Shown: one piece after another, positions 35,570 through 44,658 of the stretch
Layout: each line of letters opens with the position of its first letter
How positions within the stretch are numbered: the first letter of the stretch is position 1
Notes under the pieces: generated by a model
Databases searched by the model: none
The model's input: only the letters and a program-made list of their open reading frames with translations
What the model was told of the DNA's origin: nothing
Assembly: GCF_045055655.1 (NCBI RefSeq)
Contig: NZ_JBANFI010000002.1
Span: 375,376 to 439,375 of the forward strand
Length of the DNA: 64,000 nt
Origin: Marinospirillum alkalitolerans
GTDB taxonomy: Bacteria; Pseudomonadota; Gammaproteobacteria; Pseudomonadales; Halomonadaceae
Direction: 5' to 3'
Program-made: the position numbers and the translations under genes

Positions 35570-36922
35570 ATGCAAGAAGAACTGACTCAACTTCTTTATG
35601 ATGCTTTGGAGAAGCAGGATACGCTCCAGCTTGAGCAGTTGGTTGGTGATTTGCAGCCGGCTGATTTGGCTGAGTTTCTTCATCAAGAAAGCATCGAAAC
35701 CAGCCTCAAACTGCTGACCCACCTGCCGATCAATCGTCGCGCTGAAGCCTTTGGTTATCTTGATGTGCCAACGCAAATCAAGCTGGCACAAGCGATGACA
35801 GAAGAAGGCTTGGCGCAGCTTTTTATGCACATGAATGCCGATGAACGGGCTGACCTGTTTAACGAGATGCCAGAAGAGCGTCAGCAGGGTGTGCTACGTC
35901 GTATGGCCAAGGAAGAGCGTGAGGATCTGCGCCGCTTAGCCAGCTATGAAGAAGGCACCTGCGGCGCGATTATGACCAGCGACTATGTCACCCTGCCTCA
36001 GGGGGTGAAGGTCAATCGCGCGCTGGAGATCGTCCGTCAAACCGCACCAAATGCTGAAACCATCTATCAGATTTATATTCTGGATGCAGCGATGCAGCTG
36101 GTGGGCACTGTTTCTCTGCGTGAGCTTATCCTGGCCAAGCCCACCACAGAAGTGGATACGGTGATGACCAGTGATGTGGTCTCCGTTAGCGTGCATGAGT
36201 TGCAAGAAGAAGCCGCGCGCAAAATCAGTCGTTACGACATTCTTGCTCTGCCTGTTATTGATGATCAGCAGCGTTTGGTGGGTATCATCACCTATGATGA
36301 CGCGATGGATGTTGCCGAAGCCGAGGCAACAGAAGATATCCACAAGGGGGCCTCAGTCGGTCCCTTGGATGAAGGTTTTGCCAAGGCGAAGATCAGTAGT
36401 TTATACCGTCGTCGAATCAACTGGCTGGTGTTGCTGGTGTTTGCCAATATCCTCTCTGGTGCGGGTATTGCCTTCTATGAAGAAGTGATCGAGTCCTATG
36501 TGGTGCTGGTCTTCTTTTTGCCTCTGCTGGTGGCCAGTGGCGGCAATGCCGGTGCGCAGGCATCCACCTTGATGATTCGTGGTCTGGCGACAGGTGATGT
36601 CGGAGCACGAGATTGGGGTAAGCTGCTGGGCCGTGAGTTGATTGTATCCGCCTCTCTGGGGTTGACGATGGCCGTTGCCATCTCAGGTATCGGCCTCTGG
36701 CGTGGTGGGATGGATATTGCACAAATCGTGGCATTGAGTATGTTTGCCATCGTCATCGTTGGCAGTATGATCGGCATGAGCCTGCCGTTTATTCTGAATA
36801 AGCTTGGATGGGACCCAGCCACAGCCAGTGGCCCACTGGTGACTTCGATTGCGGATATAGTGGGTGTTTTAATCTATTTCGCGATTGCCAGTATGGTCTT
36901 GGATTTACCTCTGCCTGGCTAA
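35570..36922 (+). CDS. mgtE: Magnesium transporter MgtE (first copy)
   Basis: Mg2+ channel/transporter of the inner membrane. 450 residues: N-terminal superhelical domain (HMNADERADLFNEMPEERQQ), two CBS domains that sense Mg2+ (TSDYVTLPQGVKVNRALEIV; VVSVSVHELQEEAARKISRY), and five membrane helices from about residue 280. The selectivity-region sequence ASGGNAGAQASTLMIRGLAT and the pore-helix SIADIVGVLIYFAIASMV are conserved. It starts 15 bases after apbE. A second mgtE follows in the same direction; the two share the same architecture. Confidence 0.94.
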   Translation: MQEELTQLLYDALEKQDTLQLEQLVGDLQPADLAEFLHQESIETSLKLLTHLPINRRAEAFGYLDVPTQIKLAQAMTEEGLAQLFMHMNADERADLFNEMPEERQQGVLRRMAKEEREDLRRLASYEEGTCGAIMTSDYVTLPQGVKVNRALEIVRQTAPNAETIYQIYILDAAMQLVGTVSLRELILAKPTTEVDTVMTSDVVSVSVHELQEEAARKISRYDILALPVIDDQQRLVGIITYDDAMDVAEAEATEDIHKGASVGPLDEGFAKAKISSLYRRRINWLVLLVFANILSGAGIAFYEEVIESYVVLVFFLPLLVASGGNAGAQASTLMIRGLATGDVGARDWGKLLGRELIVSASLGLTMAVAISGIGLWRGGMDIAQIVALSMFAIVIVGSMIGMSLPFILNKLGWDPATASGPLVTSIADIVGVLIYFAIASMVLDLPLPG

Positions 36923-36959
36923 TTGAATGTATGTCATATTAAATTCATCATTTTTTTAG

Positions 36960-36988
36960 TTGACTTGATTTGCCTGTCTCTTTATATT
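36960..36988 (+). promoter_or_regulatory. Promoter in the mgtE-mgtE gap
   Basis: TTGACT, 17-base spacer, TATATT. If used it gives a leader of about 400 bases before the second mgtE. Confidence 0.55.
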
Positions 36989-36994
36989 GGCCGT

Positions 36995-37397
36995 GCTTAA
37001 AAGCCGGCCTCTCCAAAGAGGCCTCCTTTTCACTGACTGAGGTGTATAAACCCTATGGACGATCCGGGTAGTCGATTATCCATCAGTAGACAAGCTTTCA
37101 AAACAAGCTTGCGCTGCGCTTAGGTTCTCTCAGTCCCGTCTTATCGACTGTCTGAGCGATCTTAAGCTCAGACCTCTTTGTTTTCCTGCTTGCTCTACTT
37201 CCGCGCACTGGCTTTGGCTGGGTGCAACGCGGAGATAATCTATTCTCATTTTATGCTGCTCTGCCAAGATCAAGAGACGGATTAATCCTGCCTCTTTTAA
37301 TCTTGTACTGTGCGCATTATTCCCTCGATTCAATATTGAATTGGGATAGGGTTTGTTTGCCTCTTCAAAAGATTTAATTATTAATCTGGAGAAGAGT
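36995..37397 (+). promoter_or_regulatory. Long structured 5' leader of the second mgtE, possible Mg2+ control region
   Basis: About 400 bases without a gene. It contains GGCCTCT/AGAGGCC (37006-37023) followed by TCCTTTT, TCTGAGC/GCTCAGA (37151-37172) followed by CCTCTTTGTTTT, a larger stem CCGCG/CGCGG with inner CAC/GTG (37201-37232), and the palindrome TTCAATATTGAA near 37330. Two of these resemble terminators, so transcription attenuation is possible. The conserved M-box riboswitch sequences were looked for and not found. Confidence 0.4.
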
Positions 37398-38804
37398 ATG
37401 TCGATTGAATTGATTCAACAAGAAGTGCTCGCGCTTAAAATGAGCCAGAATGCCGGTGCACTGCGCCGCCTGATGCAGCAGTATCATCTGGCGGATATGG
37501 CAGAAGCACTGAAGCTGCTGATCGAGCAACAGCGTCTCAACCAAGAAGAGCTGCGTGCTTTGTTGTGGCTGATGCCACTGAGCCAGCGCGCGCAGATTTT
37601 TGGCTACCTGCCAATGGAAATTCAGCTCCAGCAAGCGGATCATCTCAGTGTGGATGCTTTGGCAAAGTTGCTGGAAGCGATGCCTCATGATGAGCGGGTG
37701 GATGTCTATAACGGCTTGGCCACCGCACAAAAGCAAGCTGTACTGGCACTGATGCAGCAGCATGAGCAGCAGGATATCCAAAAGCTGGCCTCCTATCCGC
37801 AAGGTAGTGTGGGTGCGGTGATGACTTCTGATTTTGCGGTGTTAGAGCCACAGATGACGGCAGCAGAAGCCTTAGCCGCCGTGCGCCGTTACGGACGTGA
37901 AAAAGAAACCATTTATCAGGCTTATGTGCTCAATGACAGCCAGCAGCTGATGGGCACCCTGTCATTGAAAGAGCTGATTCTGGCTGAACCTGAAGAAGTC
38001 ATTGCTGACTTTATGGTGCAGTCTCCGATAACGCTACGTGTAGAAGAAGATCAGGAGAAGGTGGCGCAGCTGATCAGCAAGTATGATCTTTTGGCCGTAC
38101 CTGTTTTGAATGGTGGCGATCGCATGGTTGGGATCGTGACCTATGATGATGCGATGGATGTCGCGCGTGCTGAAGGTGAAGAAGACTTCCAGCGTATGGC
38201 TGGGGTCACCGATGGCGTTGAAATGGGGCATAAAGGGCAGATAGGTCAGATCGCCACGAGCCTCAAGGATGCCACGATCAGCCTGCTCTACAAGAAGCGT
38301 GTGTTCTGGTTGGTGTTGTTGGTCTTTGGCAATATCTTCTCGGGGGCGGGGATTGCCTACTTTGAGGACACGATTGAAGCCTATATTGCGCTGGTCTTCT
38401 TCCTGCCCTTGCTGGTCGATAGTGGCGGTAATGCGGGTTCTCAGTCAGCGACCTTGATGGTGCGTGCTTTAGCCACGGGTGAAGTGGTTCTGAAAGATTG
38501 GGCGAGTATGCTGGGGCGTGAACTGGTAGTGGCTGGTTTGCTGGGTGCAACGATGGCGGTGGCCGTGTCAGTGCTGGGTATCTGGCGTGGTGGTATGGAA
38601 ATCGCGCTGGTTGTTGCGCTGACAATGCAGCTGGTGGTGGTGGTAGGCAGCATGATCGGTATGTCTCTGCCCTTCTTACTCAGCCGCCTGAAGTTTGATC
38701 CTGCCACAGCCAGTGCGCCGCTGATTACCTCAGTCGCGGATGCGGTTGGTGTGGTGATCTACTTCGCGATTGCCACGATGATTCTGGATATTCCTTTAGC
38801 TTAA
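37398..38804 (+). CDS. mgtE: Magnesium transporter MgtE (second copy)
   Basis: 468 residues, same layout as the neighbouring copy: N-terminal helical domain, CBS pair (TSDFAVLEPQMTAAEALAAV; YDLLAVPVLNGGDRMVGIVT), then five membrane helices with DSGGNAGSQSATLMVRALAT and SVADAVGVVIYFAIATMILD. The linker after the CBS domains is longer (EGEEDFQRMAGVTDGVEMGH). The start ATG with GGAG upstream is used; 15 codons of open frame precede it. It is separated from the first copy by its own promoter and long leader, so the two are probably expressed under different conditions. mgtC follows 22 bases downstream. Confidence 0.93.
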   Translation: MSIELIQQEVLALKMSQNAGALRRLMQQYHLADMAEALKLLIEQQRLNQEELRALLWLMPLSQRAQIFGYLPMEIQLQQADHLSVDALAKLLEAMPHDERVDVYNGLATAQKQAVLALMQQHEQQDIQKLASYPQGSVGAVMTSDFAVLEPQMTAAEALAAVRRYGREKETIYQAYVLNDSQQLMGTLSLKELILAEPEEVIADFMVQSPITLRVEEDQEKVAQLISKYDLLAVPVLNGGDRMVGIVTYDDAMDVARAEGEEDFQRMAGVTDGVEMGHKGQIGQIATSLKDATISLLYKKRVFWLVLLVFGNIFSGAGIAYFEDTIEAYIALVFFLPLLVDSGGNAGSQSATLMVRALATGEVVLKDWASMLGRELVVAGLLGATMAVAVSVLGIWRGGMEIALVVALTMQLVVVVGSMIGMSLPFLLSRLKFDPATASAPLITSVADAVGVVIYFAIATMILDIPLA

Positions 38805-38826
38805 TGGATCCTCAAGGAGGTGAGCC

Positions 38827-39549
38827 ATGCCTATCTTTATTCTGGTTCAAGACTTGCTCTTGCCCTTGGTTTTGGCCTCCTTGTTGGGTGCAGCTGTCGG
38901 TCTGGAACGCCAATGGCGTCAACGTATGGCCGGTTTGCGTACCAATGCACTGGTGTCTTTGGGTGCAGCCAGCTTTACGCTGATGTCGATGATGGTTGAT
39001 GGCGATGCCGGTGAGGCCAGCCCCACGCGGGTGGCTGCGCAGGTGGTGTCGGGTATAGGCTTTCTTGGCGCGGGCGTCATTATGAAGGAAGGGGCCAATA
39101 TTCGTGGTTTGAATACAGCGGCCACCCTCTGGTGCTCTGCGGCGATTGGCGTGATGGCTGGTGCGGGTTATTTTGTTGCTGCGGCACTGGTTGCGCTGGT
39201 CATTCTGGCAACCAATATGCTGCTGCGTCCAGTGGTGCTGCTGATTAACCGTCAGCCGATTGAAGCCGTGCAAGGTGAGGTCTGGTGGCATTATATGATG
39301 GATGTGGTGTGCCGCGAGGCAGATGAGGCGCATATTCGTGCCTTGCTGTTACAGGGACTGACCGGCAGTGGTTTACAGCTACAAAAGCTGGAAAGTGAGA
39401 ATCTGGTTGAGCAGGGGCAAACTAAGGTAAAAGTGGCAGCGCAGTTGATCGCCAGTGAACGCAATGACTCTAGTGTTGAAAAGGTCATCGGTCGTTTAAG
39501 CCTTGAGCCCTCGGTCTCTTCTGCACGTTGGGATGTCCGCGAAGCCTGA
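38827..39549 (+). CDS. MgtC/SapB family membrane protein
   Basis: 240 residues. N-terminal half with four or five membrane helices and the MgtC signatures LGAAVGLERQWRQRMAGLRT, SGIGFLGAGVIMKEGANIRG and NTAATLWCSAAIGVMAGAGY; the C-terminal half is a soluble ACT-like domain. Members help survival at low Mg2+ and, in Salmonella MgtC, inhibit the ATP synthase; most environmental homologues are uncharacterised. An AAGGAGG ribosome site and the short gap to mgtE suggest co-transcription with the second mgtE. A strong terminator follows. Confidence 0.88.
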   Translation: MPIFILVQDLLLPLVLASLLGAAVGLERQWRQRMAGLRTNALVSLGAASFTLMSMMVDGDAGEASPTRVAAQVVSGIGFLGAGVIMKEGANIRGLNTAATLWCSAAIGVMAGAGYFVAAALVALVILATNMLLRPVVLLINRQPIEAVQGEVWWHYMMDVVCREADEAHIRALLLQGLTGSGLQLQKLESENLVEQGQTKVKVAAQLIASERNDSSVEKVIGRLSLEPSVSSARWDVREA

Positions 39550-39617
39550 CAGGTTTTTCACTCCGTCTTTTTGCTGCCCAGCATTCCATCAGCTCGGGCT
39601 GGCTTGCACTCTAGTGG

Positions 39618-39652
39618 GGCAGTAGAATGGTCACATTCTGCTGCCTTTTTTT
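39618..39652 (+). terminator. Terminator after the mgtE-mgtC unit
   Basis: Twelve-bp stem GGCAGTAGAATG/CATTCTGCTGCC (one G-U pair), GTCA loop, then seven T. Confidence 0.92.
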
Positions 39653-39727
39653 ATGGGAGGCTGTTGTCCAAAGCCATCCTGCAAAGAACAAGGTTGCATC
39701 GAGTCATTCAGGCATAAAGAGGATTTT

Positions 39728-41095
39728 ATGGCTTTAGAAGTCATTATTTTGGCAGCAGGCCAAGGCACAAGAATGCGCTCTGCACTGCCTAAGGTTTTAC
39801 ATCCGCTGGCCGGTACCCCCTTGGTCGAGCATGTGATTCGTGCTGCGCGGGGCCTCAATGCAGCCCGGATTCATCTGGTCACTGGGCATGGTGCCGAGCA
39901 GGTGCAGCAGACGATTCAAGGCGAAGACCTACACTGGGTGATTCAAGCTCAGCAGCTGGGAACAGGCCATGCCGTGCAACAGGTGCTGCCCTTTTTGCAA
40001 GCTGATAGCCAAGTGTTGATTCTCTATGGCGATGTGCCGTTGATTCAAGCGGAGACGCTGGCGGCCTTATTGCAGAAAGTCAGCCATCAGGCCATGGGTT
40101 TGCTGACGGTGCATCTTGATGATCCTCACGGTTATGGACGCATTGTCAGAGATGCATCGGATCAGGTTGTCGCCATCGTAGAGCAAAAAGATGCATCACT
40201 GGCTGAGCAGGCCATTCAAGAGGTCAATACCGGCATGATGGCGATGCAGGCCGAGCATCTTCACCAGTGGCTTGCCCAGATCAACAATGACAATGCACAG
40301 GGTGAGTATTATCTGACCGATGTGATTGCGCTGGCGCACCAGCAAGGTATTCGTGTGGCGACCGCCCAACCCCAAACAGCCGATGAAGTGGAAGGGGTGA
40401 ACAATCGTCAGCAGCTCGCGCATTTGGAACGCGTCTATCAGCGTCGTCAAGCCCAGCTATTGATGGAAGCCGGTGTCAGTCTGGCCGATCCCGCGCGCTT
40501 GGATGTCCGTGGCCAACTGATGACCGCGCGTGATGTGTGGATTGATGTGGGCTGCGTTTTTGAAGGTCAGGTCGAGCTGGCTGAAGGTGTCGAGATCGGC
40601 CCTTATTGCCATCTTAAAAACTGCCGCATTGGGCCGAATGTGAAGCTGGTCTCGCACAGTGTGATTGAAGGTGCGGAGTTGATGGGTGACAACCAGATTG
40701 GTCCTTTTGCACGCTTGCGTCCAGGCACCTTGCTTGAAGCAGGCGCGAAGATCGGCAACTTTGTCGAGACCAAGCAAACCCATCTGGGTGCAGGAGCCAA
40801 GGCCAATCATTTGGCCTATCTCGGGGATGCCAAGATCGGCGCTGAGGCGAATATCGGTGCTGGCACGATTACCTGTAATTATGATGGCGCCAATAAGCAT
40901 CGCACGCTGATTGGGGCTGGCGCGTTTATCGGCTCGAATTCCAGCCTCGTCGCTCCTGTGAGCATTGGCGCCGGTGCCACCATCGGTGCAGGTTCCACTA
41001 TTACCCGTGATGTTGAAGATCAAGCGCTGGCCGTGACACGCAGTAAATCGATTCACAAGGCCAACTGGCCACGTCCAACCAAAAAGAAGGATTAA
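39728..41095 (+). CDS. glmU: Bifunctional UDP-N-acetylglucosamine pyrophosphorylase / glucosamine-1-phosphate N-acetyltransferase
   Basis: Makes UDP-GlcNAc, precursor of peptidoglycan and LPS. 455 residues. N-terminal uridyltransferase with VIILAAGQGTRMRSALPKVL; C-terminal left-handed beta-helix of hexapeptide repeats from about residue 250 (GVEIGPYCHLKNCRIGPNVK and on), with the acetyl-CoA-site sequence ANIGAGTITCNYDGANKHRT. The ATG follows GAGG; upstream open frame crosses the previous terminator. glmS begins two bases after its stop, so the two form an operon. Confidence 0.97.
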   Translation: MALEVIILAAGQGTRMRSALPKVLHPLAGTPLVEHVIRAARGLNAARIHLVTGHGAEQVQQTIQGEDLHWVIQAQQLGTGHAVQQVLPFLQADSQVLILYGDVPLIQAETLAALLQKVSHQAMGLLTVHLDDPHGYGRIVRDASDQVVAIVEQKDASLAEQAIQEVNTGMMAMQAEHLHQWLAQINNDNAQGEYYLTDVIALAHQQGIRVATAQPQTADEVEGVNNRQQLAHLERVYQRRQAQLLMEAGVSLADPARLDVRGQLMTARDVWIDVGCVFEGQVELAEGVEIGPYCHLKNCRIGPNVKLVSHSVIEGAELMGDNQIGPFARLRPGTLLEAGAKIGNFVETKQTHLGAGAKANHLAYLGDAKIGAEANIGAGTITCNYDGANKHRTLIGAGAFIGSNSSLVAPVSIGAGATIGAGSTITRDVEDQALAVTRSKSIHKANWPRPTKKKD

Positions 41096-41097
41096 CT

Positions 41098-42936
41098 ATG
41101 TGCGGTATTGTGGGCGCAGCAGCGCAGCGTAACGTGACAGGCATTCTGCTCGAAGGTCTCAAGCGTCTTGAATACCGTGGCTATGATTCAGCCGGTCTCG
41201 CGTTGCTGGATGAAACGGGTCAATTGCAGCGCCGCCGCGCCCAGGGCAAGGTGGCGGAGGTCGAAAACAAGCTTGCTCAGCAACCGACCAAAGGCCAGCT
41301 GGGCATTGCCCATACTCGCTGGGCGACCCACGGCCAGCCCAGTGAGCAGAATGCTCATCCCCATGTGTCCGCGCCGGGTGTGGCGGTGGTGCATAATGGC
41401 ATTATCGAGAATTATCTGGAACTTAAAGCGCAGCTGCAAAGCGCGGGTTATGCCTTTACTTCAGAGACAGATACTGAGGTGGTCGCACATCTGGTTCATC
41501 AGGTCAGCCAGCAGCAGGCGAATCTGACACAAGCTGTGCATCAGGTTCTGACTCAGCTTGAAGGGGCCTATGCTCTGGCCGTCATAGACCAGGCGCATCC
41601 TGACCAGTTGATTTGTGCGCGTCAAGGCAGCCCTTTGGTGATTGGTGTGGGCATCGGCGAGTATTTTTGTGCCTCTGATCCCCTGGCTTTGTTGCAGGTG
41701 ACGGATCGCTTTATCTATCTCGAAGAAGGGGATTTTGCTTGCCTGACCAGTGAATCCTGCCAGATCTACTCGGCGCAGGGTGAGCCAGTTGAGCGCCCGA
41801 TCGTGCAGTGGGAGCATGGTCAGCAGGTGGCAGAAAAGGGGGTGTTCAAGCACTTTATGCTCAAAGAAATTTACGAGCAGCCTGAAGTGCTGGCCGCGAC
41901 CCTCGAAGGCCGCCTTGGTGCCGAGCAGGTCTTACCCCAGATACTTGGCAGTCAAGCCACGCAGCTGCTGCCACAAGTGCAGCAGATCCAATTGGTTGCC
42001 TGTGGCACCAGCTATCATGCTGGTATGGTCGCGCGCTATTGGATTGAAAAGCTGGCGGGGGTGCCCTGTGCGATTGAAGTGGCCAGTGAGTATCGCTACC
42101 GCGAAGTGGTGGTGATGCCGAACACCCTCTTTGTCACCCTGTCACAATCAGGTGAAACCGCAGATACTTTGGCGGCTTTGCGCTTTGCCAAAACAGCAGG
42201 CTATCTGGCTTCGCTGGCGATTTGTAATGTGCCCGGCTCTTCTTTGGTACGCGAATCTGATCTCAGCCTGCTGACCCATGCGGGGCCAGAAATCGGTGTG
42301 GCTTCCACCAAAGCCTTTACCACTCAGTTGGTGGCGCTACTGTTGCTCACGCTGGCCTTGCGTCAAATTCAACAGCCAGCCCAGCCGGATGCGGTCGAAC
42401 AAGAGCTGGTCGCTGCACTACGCAGCTTGCCAAGATTGGCGCAAGAAACGCTGGCGCTGGATGGTCAGATCGAACAGCTGGCGCAGGCCTTTGCTGAAAA
42501 ACACCATGCGCTCTTTCTTGGACGAGGCAGCCACTATCCGATTGCATTAGAAGGTGCGCTGAAGCTGAAAGAAATCTCCTATATCCATGCTGAGGCCTAC
42601 CCAGCAGGAGAACTCAAACATGGTCCCTTGGCGCTGGTCGATAAAGATATGCCTGTTATCGCGGTGGCACCTAAGGATGATCTGGTGGATAAGTTGAAAT
42701 CCAACCTGCAAGAAGTGCGCGCACGCGGTGGCGAGCTCTATGTTTTTGCCGATCCCTTGACCAGCATGACGCCTGAAGAAGGTATGCAGGTGATCCATCT
42801 ACCGGCCGTGCATGAAGTGCTGGCTCCGATTATCTATACCCTCCCCTTGCAGCTCTTGGCCTACCATGTGGCTGTGATTAAAGGGACGGATGTAGATCAA
42901 CCGCGTAATCTCGCTAAATCCGTGACGGTAGAATAG
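41098..42936 (+). CDS. glmS: Glutamine--fructose-6-phosphate aminotransferase (isomerizing)
   Basis: First step of amino-sugar synthesis. 612 residues. After removal of Met the N-terminal Cys of CGIVGAAAQRNV is the glutaminase nucleophile; TRWATHGQPSEQNAHPH follows. Two SIS domains bind fructose-6-phosphate (CGTSYHAGMVARYWIEKLAG, TLSQSGETADTLAALRFAK, GRGSHYPIALEGALKLKEIS), and the C-terminus DQPRNLAKSVTVE is complete. No ribozyme-type leader is seen; control through glmU-glmS mRNA processing, as in enterics, cannot be judged. Confidence 0.98.
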   Translation: MCGIVGAAAQRNVTGILLEGLKRLEYRGYDSAGLALLDETGQLQRRRAQGKVAEVENKLAQQPTKGQLGIAHTRWATHGQPSEQNAHPHVSAPGVAVVHNGIIENYLELKAQLQSAGYAFTSETDTEVVAHLVHQVSQQQANLTQAVHQVLTQLEGAYALAVIDQAHPDQLICARQGSPLVIGVGIGEYFCASDPLALLQVTDRFIYLEEGDFACLTSESCQIYSAQGEPVERPIVQWEHGQQVAEKGVFKHFMLKEIYEQPEVLAATLEGRLGAEQVLPQILGSQATQLLPQVQQIQLVACGTSYHAGMVARYWIEKLAGVPCAIEVASEYRYREVVVMPNTLFVTLSQSGETADTLAALRFAKTAGYLASLAICNVPGSSLVRESDLSLLTHAGPEIGVASTKAFTTQLVALLLLTLALRQIQQPAQPDAVEQELVAALRSLPRLAQETLALDGQIEQLAQAFAEKHHALFLGRGSHYPIALEGALKLKEISYIHAEAYPAGELKHGPLALVDKDMPVIAVAPKDDLVDKLKSNLQEVRARGGELYVFADPLTSMTPEEGMQVIHLPAVHEVLAPIIYTLPLQLLAYHVAVIKGTDVDQPRNLAKSVTVE

Positions 42937-42962
42937 CCGTCCTGTACAAGGAATCTCTGTTT

Positions 42963-43895
42963 ATGTCTGTATTGCGTATTGCGACTCGTCGTAGCCCTCT
43001 GGCCTTATGGCAGGCGGAGCATGTCAAAGCCCGTCTGGCGGCCTTGCACCCAGAGCTGACCATTGAACTGGTGCCGATTAAGACGCAAGGCGATAAGATC
43101 CTCGACACGCCGTTGGCCAAGATTGGTGGCAAGGGCCTGTTTGTCAAAGAACTCGAGGCCTGCTTATTGAATGGTGAGGCAGATATTGCCGTACACTCGA
43201 TGAAAGATGTGCCGATGGAGTTTCCCGAAGGCCTAGAGCTAGGCCCAATTTTAGAGCGCCACGCCCCAACTGATGCACTGGTTTCGAACCACTATACCAA
43301 TCTGGATGCGATTCCTGCAGGCAAGGTGATCGGTACCTCCAGTTTGCGCCGTAGCTGCCAGCTGTTGGCGCAGCGTCCAGATCTGACGGTGAACTGGTTG
43401 CGTGGCAATGTGCAGACGCGCTTAAGCAAGCTGGATGCAGGCGAGTATGACGCGATTATCCTTGCGACTTCGGGTTTACAGCGTATGGAACTCGATGCAC
43501 GTATTGCACAGGAAATCCCACCCGAGGTGTGCTTGCCGGCCTGTGGTCAGGGTGCTCTGGGGATAGAACTCCGCTCGGGCGATACCCAGACAGCCGCCTT
43601 GGTTGCCCCCTTAATGGATGCCGATACCACCACCTGTGTGCTGGCTGAACGGGCGATGAATACCCGCCTCAAAGGTGGCTGTCAGGTGCCGATTGGTGGT
43701 TATGCCGTGCTGGAGGGTGATCAGCTATGGCTGCGCGCTTTGGTCGGTGAACCCGAAGGCAGCCTTGTATTACGTGCTGAAGCCCGTGGTCCGGCGACAG
43801 ATCCAGTTGCCTTGGGGCGCTTAGTGGCTGAGCAGCTGCTGGCTCAGGGTGCAGGACAGATTCTGTATCAGGTTTATGGTTTTCATGTTGAATAA
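42963..43895 (+). CDS. hemC: Porphobilinogen deaminase (hydroxymethylbilane synthase)
   Basis: Polymerises four porphobilinogens to hydroxymethylbilane. 310 residues. N-terminus RIATRRSPLALWQAEHVKAR, LPACGQGALGIELR, and the cofactor-attachment cysteine in RLKGGCQVPIGGYAV. Its last 11 bases overlap hemD, the usual tight coupling. Confidence 0.97.
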   Translation: MSVLRIATRRSPLALWQAEHVKARLAALHPELTIELVPIKTQGDKILDTPLAKIGGKGLFVKELEACLLNGEADIAVHSMKDVPMEFPEGLELGPILERHAPTDALVSNHYTNLDAIPAGKVIGTSSLRRSCQLLAQRPDLTVNWLRGNVQTRLSKLDAGEYDAIILATSGLQRMELDARIAQEIPPEVCLPACGQGALGIELRSGDTQTAALVAPLMDADTTTCVLAERAMNTRLKGGCQVPIGGYAVLEGDQLWLRALVGEPEGSLVLRAEARGPATDPVALGRLVAEQLLAQGAGQILYQVYGFHVE

Positions 43896-44655
43896 ACAGG
43901 CCGAGCCAGTGCCTTTACAGGGTGTGCGGGTCTTGACCTGCCGCCCTGAAGCGCTCGCCGCTCGTTTGGTGCAACCCTTGCAAGCTGCGGGAGCCGAGGT
44001 AGAAAACTGGCCGCTGCAAGCCATAGTGCCGATCACCTTGAGTGGCGCTGAGCGCCAAAAGCTGCTCAATCTGGATCACTACACCAAGATCGTGCTGGTC
44101 AGCCCTTCAGCGGTGCAGCTGTTTGTTGAGCTGGCTGAGGATTATTGGCCTCAGTGGCCGTTGGGGGTGGAGTGGTTCACTGTCGGTGCTGGCAGTGCTG
44201 AGTTTTTAGCCCGTGTGGGACTCGAGGCCCAGTATCCAGAGCAGGGTGATCGCAGTGAGGATCTACTGGCTCTGCCTGCCTTGCAGCAGCTACAAGGTGA
44301 GAAGATCCTGCTGGTGAAGGGTAAGGGTGGACGCACGCAGCTGATCGAACAGTTGACCGAGGCCGGAGCGCAGGTCGAGCCTTTGGTGCTCTATCAGCGC
44401 GAGCCTCTTCACTGGCCAGCAGCAGAGGTAGCCAGAGTGAAGGATTTTGATTATCTGGTGTTCACCAATGGTGAGGCATTGAAGGTCTGTCCACTGGAGG
44501 CTGAAAAAAGCCACTTGCCCCTGCTGGTACCGAGTGAAAGAATAGCGCAACTGGCTTTTGCCCAGGGATGGCAGCGGGTGATCAATACCCAAGGCGCTGG
44601 TGCGGCGGCTATCCTCCAGGCGCTCTGTGAGGCGCAGACCAACCAAGAGACATAA
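43885..44655 (+). CDS. hemD: Uroporphyrinogen-III synthase
   Basis: Closes hydroxymethylbilane with inversion of ring D. 256 residues. The family is weakly conserved in sequence, but the pattern fits: GVRVLTCRPEALAARLVQPL, KIVLVSPSAVQLFVELA, WFTVGAGSAEFLARVGL, GEKILLVKGKGGRTQLIEQL and YQREPLHWPA. Position between hemC and hemX secures the call. Three ATGs are possible; the one used begins 11 bases before the hemC stop. Confidence 0.93.
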   Translation: MLNKQAEPVPLQGVRVLTCRPEALAARLVQPLQAAGAEVENWPLQAIVPITLSGAERQKLLNLDHYTKIVLVSPSAVQLFVELAEDYWPQWPLGVEWFTVGAGSAEFLARVGLEAQYPEQGDRSEDLLALPALQQLQGEKILLVKGKGGRTQLIEQLTEAGAQVEPLVLYQREPLHWPAAEVARVKDFDYLVFTNGEALKVCPLEAEKSHLPLLVPSERIAQLAFAQGWQRVINTQGAGAAAILQALCEAQTNQET

Positions 44656-44658
44656 ACC

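Noticed and set aside
36923..37397. M-box (ykoK) magnesium riboswitch
   Set aside because: Position is right, but the conserved M-box segments could not be matched by eye. Kept only as an unclassified structured leader.
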